From JANXQE01 sp035651635 (GTDB taxonomy: Bacteria; Verrucomicrobiota; Verrucomicrobiia; Limisphaerales; UBA8199), in contig DASRFK010000245.1 in NCBI GenBank assembly GCA_035651635.1, positions 1 through 15,972 on the forward strand: 15,972 nt of DNA, given 5' to 3'. The first letter of the stretch is position 1; each line of letters starts with the position of its first letter. Below the pieces are notes generated by a model. It did no database searches. It worked only from the letters and a program-made list of their open reading frames with translations, and was not told the DNA's origin. The position numbers and the translations under genes are program-made. Of the stretch, positions 12,929-15,972 are shown piece by piece.

Positions 12929-14479
12929 ATGTCTTTCAACCGATTTTTTCGGCGGAAATCACTAGACCACCTGGTGGGCGAAACGGTTAATCCCGAGCAC
13001 CAACTCAGGCGGACCCTGGGTCCGTTCCAGCTCACGATGCTCGGGGTCGGCGCCATTGTAGGGGCGGGAATTTTTTCAACCGTCGGAACAGCCGCCGCTG
13101 GAGGAGGCGAGCACCTTGGCGCCGGTCCCGCTCTAATTGTTTCATTCTTAATTGTCGCCGTGGCGTGCGGCTTTGCCGCGTTGTGCTACTCGGAATTCGC
13201 TGCCATGGTTCCGGTGTCCGGTTCAGCTTACACCTACGCCTACGCGACGCTGGGCGAGTTGGCGGCCTGGCTAATCGGCTGGGACCTGATCCTCGAATAT
13301 GCGATTAGCAATGCCGCGGTGGCGGTTTCCTGGTCAGCCTACTTCCAAACGTTGCTCGGTGCGTTCCATCTTCATCTTCCGGCCTGGCTAGGGACCGATT
13401 TTCGCTCGGCTATCCAAGGCGCGAGAGAGTTAGCGAGCGCTCAGGCGGCGCACCTGGATTTGTCGAAACTCGACCCCGACATCCTGCACAATGCTCAAGC
13501 CTGGCGCCAGGCCCCACAGGTCTTCGGCTTGCGTTTCGTTTTCAATTTACCCGCCTTTGGTATCGTGGCGTTGATCACCTGGGTCGTGCTCGTCGGGATT
13601 CGCGAAACCGCACGGCTCAATACCGCGCTGGTCGTGGCCAAGCTCCTAATCATTGTTTTTTTTCTGGCCATTGGTGCTGCCTATATTCAACCGGCAAACT
13701 GGGTGCCCTTCGCGCCGAACGGGTTCAAAGGCGTTTCGGCCGCCGCCGCCATCATCTTCTTTGCTTACATCGGTTTTGACGCTGTCTCAACCGCGGCCGA
13801 GGAAACCCGCAACCCACAAAGGGATATGCCCATTGGGATTCTGGCCAGCCTGGTTATTTGCACCGTGCTCTACGTCGCGGTGGCCGCGGTGCTGACCGGG
13901 ATGGCCAAATGGAACACGCTGGACAATGCCGAGCCATTGGCGGCCGTTTTTTCTTCTTTGGGCATGAAGTGGACCGCCAGCGTAATCGCGCTGGGCGCGG
14001 TGATCGCCACCACTTCGGCGCTGGTGCCATACCAGGCGGGCCAACCGCGAATTTTTTTCTCCATGGGCCGGGACGGGCTGTTACCTGGCTGGGCCGCCCG
14101 GGTTCATCCACGTTTCCGAACGCCGCACGTCACGACGCTGATTACCGGCGTCGTTGTGGCGCTGTGCTCTTCGGTGGCGAATATCAACGAGTTGGTTGAA
14201 CTCACGAACATCGGGACCCTCTTCGCTTTCGTCCTGGTAGCGGCCGGCATCATCATCCTTCGCCGGACCGACCCGGATCGCCCGCGTCCTTTCCGCACTC
14301 CCTGGGTCCCCCTGGTGCCACTCGGCGCGATTGCCACCTGTGCTTACCTCATGTGCGAATTACCGAAGGTAACCTGGATCCGCTTTTTCCTCTGGATGAT
14401 CGCCGGGCTCATTATCTATTTCCTTTATGGCACCCGCAACAGCCGGTTGGCCGCAACGAAGAAACCTGGGACAAATTGA
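12929..14479 (+). CDS. APC-family amino-acid permease (cationic amino acid transporter type)
   Basis: A 516-residue inner-membrane transporter with 12 or more hydrophobic segments. Helix 1 carries GVGAIVGAGIF (39-49), the unwound substrate-binding motif of APC transporters. Other landmarks are ALCYSEFAAMVPVSGSAYTY (84-103), FFAYIGFDAVSTAAEETRNP (277-296) and IGILASL (302-308). LRRTLGPFQLTMLGVGAIVG and the AEETRNPQRDMP loop are typical of the CAT/YfnA branch, which takes up amino acids. A hydrophilic insert of about 45 residues (155-200) separates two helices. The exact substrate cannot be read; the nearby threonine genes make amino-acid uptake plausible but do not prove a link. The start is ATG at 12929 without a clear ribosome-binding site. 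The stop overlaps the -35 box of the toxin-antitoxin promoter. Confidence 0.9.
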   Translation: MSFNRFFRRKSLDHLVGETVNPEHQLRRTLGPFQLTMLGVGAIVGAGIFSTVGTAAAGGGEHLGAGPALIVSFLIVAVACGFAALCYSEFAAMVPVSGSAYTYAYATLGELAAWLIGWDLILEYAISNAAVAVSWSAYFQTLLGAFHLHLPAWLGTDFRSAIQGARELASAQAAHLDLSKLDPDILHNAQAWRQAPQVFGLRFVFNLPAFGIVALITWVVLVGIRETARLNTALVVAKLLIIVFFLAIGAAYIQPANWVPFAPNGFKGVSAAAAIIFFAYIGFDAVSTAAEETRNPQRDMPIGILASLVICTVLYVAVAAVLTGMAKWNTLDNAEPLAAVFSSLGMKWTASVIALGAVIATTSALVPYQAGQPRIFFSMGRDGLLPGWAARVHPRFRTPHVTTLITGVVVALCSSVANINELVELTNIGTLFAFVLVAAGIIILRRTDPDRPRPFRTPWVPLVPLGAIATCAYLMCELPKVTWIRFFLWMIAGLIIYFLYGTRNSRLAATKKPGTN

Positions 14480-14504
14480 ATTCGTATTGCAAACCTGGCA
14501 TAAT
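14476..14504 (+). promoter_or_regulatory. Candidate promoter of the vapBC-like operon
   Basis: TTGAAT (14476-14481), a 17-base spacer and CATAAT (14499-14504) precede the antitoxin ATG at 14522, leaving a leader of about 11 bases. The -35 box begins inside the stop region of the permease gene. TGTATTACGTACA (14506-14518), with TGTA/TACA ends, lies at the expected start site and could be the site bound by the antitoxin, as is usual for self-repressing toxin-antitoxin operons. This role is inferred. Confidence 0.5.
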
Positions 14505-14521
14505 TGTATTACGTACACCTT

Positions 14522-14758
14522 ATGAAGACGCTCACCTTGCGCGTTGACCCGGCCCTCGATCGTTGGCTCAGCCACCAAGCCAGACGCCTTGGTCGAACCA
14601 AGTCCGACCTCGTGCGAGACGCTCTCCTGCAAAGCCGCAACGGCAAAAAGCAGCTCTCGGTACACGACCTGATGAACGGTGTGTGCGGCAGCATCAAACG
14701 CGCTCCACGGGACATTTCCACCAATCTTAGGAGGTATCTTAAGGGCCTCGGCCGATGA
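14522..14758 (+). CDS. Ribbon-helix-helix antitoxin (VapB-like)
   Basis: A 78-residue protein whose N-terminal half is a ribbon-helix-helix DNA-binding domain: the strand TLTLRVDP (3-10), helix ALDRWLSHQARRLG (11-24), then RTKSDLVRDALLQ (25-37). Such antitoxins bind their own promoter and wrap the toxin with a C-terminal tail, here about 40-78 and basic. An in-frame ATG at 14504 would place six extra residues across the predicted -10 box, so the ATG at 14522 (MKTLTLRVD) is preferred. The stop overlaps the toxin start as ATGA (14755-14758), the usual arrangement for coupled toxin-antitoxin genes. An AGGAGGT at 14730-14736 lies rather far (about 18 bases) from the toxin ATG. The fold is confident; the partner assignment rests on adjacency. 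Confidence 0.82.
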   Translation: MKTLTLRVDPALDRWLSHQARRLGRTKSDLVRDALLQSRNGKKQLSVHDLMNGVCGSIKRAPRDISTNLRRYLKGLGR

Positions 14759-15168
14759 CCCCGGTTCTGCTGGATACGGGACCCTTATTCGCGTATTTGT
14801 CACAGAGCGACCGCAATCATGCGTGGGCGGTTGCCCAAATGACGGCCATCACGGGACCGATGGTTACCTGCGAACCCGTTTTGACCGAAGCCAGTTACTT
14901 AATCACCAGCCGAGGTGAGAATCCCGACGGTCTTTGGGCATTTTTACGCGCAGGTGTCATCCAAGTTCCGTTCCGGTTGGATTCTGAGTATGAGCCGATC
15001 GCCCAACTGATGCGGCGCTATGCCAATGTTCCCATGGATTTGGCGGACGCCTGCCTGGTGCGTCTCTCCGAACGCCATCCGGATTGGCCCGTATTTACCA
15101 CGGATGGAGATTTTAAGCTATATCGACGGTTTGGTCGGCAAAAGATCCCTTTGATCAGCCCATTCTGA
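14755..15168 (+). CDS. PIN-domain ribonuclease toxin (VapC-like)
   Basis: A 137-residue PIN-domain protein. The acidic metal-binding residues are in place: D7 in VLLDTGPL, E45 in VLTEASYL, D98 in MDLADACLV, and D117 with D119 in FTTDGDF. These match the four-acid active site of VapC endoribonucleases, which cut specific RNAs such as tRNAs when freed from the antitoxin. Length is standard. All key residues are present, so it is predicted to be active. The start overlaps the antitoxin stop, and the next permease gene begins 8 bases after its stop, so the three could share a transcript. RNA target cannot be predicted from sequence. Confidence 0.88.
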   Translation: MTPVLLDTGPLFAYLSQSDRNHAWAVAQMTAITGPMVTCEPVLTEASYLITSRGENPDGLWAFLRAGVIQVPFRLDSEYEPIAQLMRRYANVPMDLADACLVRLSERHPDWPVFTTDGDFKLYRRFGRQKIPLISPF

Positions 15169-15176
15169 ACATTTGT

Positions 15177-15972
15177 ATGCCAGCCTCTGAGACCCACAAT
15201 GCTCCGAGCCCGGAAAAATTCGTCCAAGGCCTTGGCTTAATCGACGCCACCATGCTGGTGGCCGGGTCAATGATCGGTTCCGGGGTGTTCATCGTCTCGG
15301 CCGATATTGCGCGGCAACTCGGCTCGACGGGTTGGCTCCTGATGGCCTGGTTGGTGACGGGCGCCCTCACGATCGGTGCTGCTTTAAGCTACGGCGAGCT
15401 GGCGGCGATGATGCCCAGCGCCGGCGGTCAATATGTGTACTTGCGCGAAGCCTACTCGCCTCTTTGGGGATTCCTGTACGGCTGGACCTTATTCCTGGTG
15501 ATCCAGACGGGCACCATCGCCGCGGTCGCAGTTGCCTTTTCTCGCTACCTGGGTGTGCTGGTTCCCTCGATTTCCCCCAACTCCTGGATCCTCCCGCCGG
15601 TCAATCTCTCGACCAACTATGCCATCAGCCTCTCGACCCAGCAGTTGGTAGCCCTGCTGATCATCGCGCTGCTAACGTTCGTCAACACACGCGGGCTGCA
15701 AATCGGCAAGGTCATTCAAAACATTTTTACTTCCGCCAAAACACTCTCGCTGGTGGCGTTGATTCTGATTGGATTTGTCATCGGCCGTAATGCCGAGGTG
15801 ATCAAAGCCAATTTTTCGAATCTCTGGACGCCTCACGCCGTGTCCCCCATCCAGCCGTACCTCTCCTCGATCCCAACCGTAGCGGCCACCGACGGCGTAC
15901 TCGGATTGTTTGTGGCGTTTTGCGTGGCCCAGGTCGGCTCGCTCTTTTCCTCGGATGCCTGGAACAACGTCA
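15177..15972 (+). CDS. APC-family amino-acid permease, 3' end beyond window
   Basis: An open frame from the ATG at 15177 runs off the right edge after 265 codons without a stop. It encodes the N-terminal half of a second APC transporter. Helix 1 has MLVAGSMIGSGVFIV (26-40) with the GSMIGSGVF substrate-binding break. Helix 2 and the following loop carry SYGELAAMMPSAGGQYVYLR (71-90), typical of the LAT/SteT-like amino-acid permease branch. Further hydrophobic segments are at about 95-130, 153-170 and 185-203. It is not a duplicate of the permease at 12929: motifs and loop lengths differ. The gene begins 8 bases after the vapC-like stop; no ribosome-binding site is obvious. The substrate is unknown. 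Confidence 0.88.
   Translation, partial: MPASETHNAPSPEKFVQGLGLIDATMLVAGSMIGSGVFIVSADIARQLGSTGWLLMAWLVTGALTIGAALSYGELAAMMPSAGGQYVYLREAYSPLWGFLYGWTLFLVIQTGTIAAVAVAFSRYLGVLVPSISPNSWILPPVNLSTNYAISLSTQQLVALLIIALLTFVNTRGLQIGKVIQNIFTSAKTLSLVALILIGFVIGRNAEVIKANFSNLWTPHAVSPIQPYLSSIPTVAATDGVLGLFVAFCVAQVGSLFSSDAWNNV

Overview
The window reads as chromosomal DNA of a Gram-negative bacterium: it carries a complete tolQ-tolR-tolA-tolB-pal set for the outer membrane. It is moderately GC-rich, with few convincing Shine-Dalgarno sites, some GTG starts, and intergenic gaps full of palindromic and inverted repeats. That mix fits a soil or freshwater member of the Verrucomicrobiota or a related phylum. This is an inference from gene content and repeat style, not from a marker gene. 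No rRNA, tRNA, CRISPR array or transposase was seen.

Layout. (1) Positions 1-4089, minus strand: a sugar operon with a good promoter (TTGACA, 17 bp, TATAGC). It encodes an MFS sugar porter, a class I mannose-6-phosphate isomerase with a kinase-like N-terminal domain, an archaeal-type cupin glucose-6-phosphate isomerase, and the start of a type II (ManC-like) cupin isomerase cut by the left edge. (2) Positions 4090-4550: a divergent intergenic region holding a 228-bp imperfect inverted-repeat element and the likely tdh promoter. (3) Positions 4551-6772, plus strand: tdh-kbl, which converts threonine to glycine plus acetyl-CoA. (4) Positions 6773-7109: a convergent gap with a 122-bp nested palindrome and a 'CACAGAG'-type repeat. 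(5) Positions 7110-11149, minus strand: the Tol-Pal operon. Two junctions overlap as ATGA, and the tolQ-tolR junction is split by an inverted pair of 7-bp repeat arrays. (6) Positions 11150-12513, minus strand: a second inverted-repeat pair and a low-specificity threonine aldolase. (7) Positions 12514-15972: another palindromic repeat, then a plus-strand APC amino-acid permease, a VapBC-type toxin-antitoxin pair and a second APC permease cut by the right edge.

How the parts fit. The left operon would import a hexose and interconvert mannose-, fructose- and glucose-6-phosphate. The porter is not a PTS, so a sugar kinase outside the window would be needed. The middle and right genes give two independent routes from threonine to glycine, with amino-acid permeases nearby. 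Tol-Pal is housekeeping. I see no clearly new multi-gene system. The most unusual material is the intergenic repeats, especially the heptamer arrays next to the tolR start codon and the terminator-like hairpin that overlaps the predicted tolQ transcription start.
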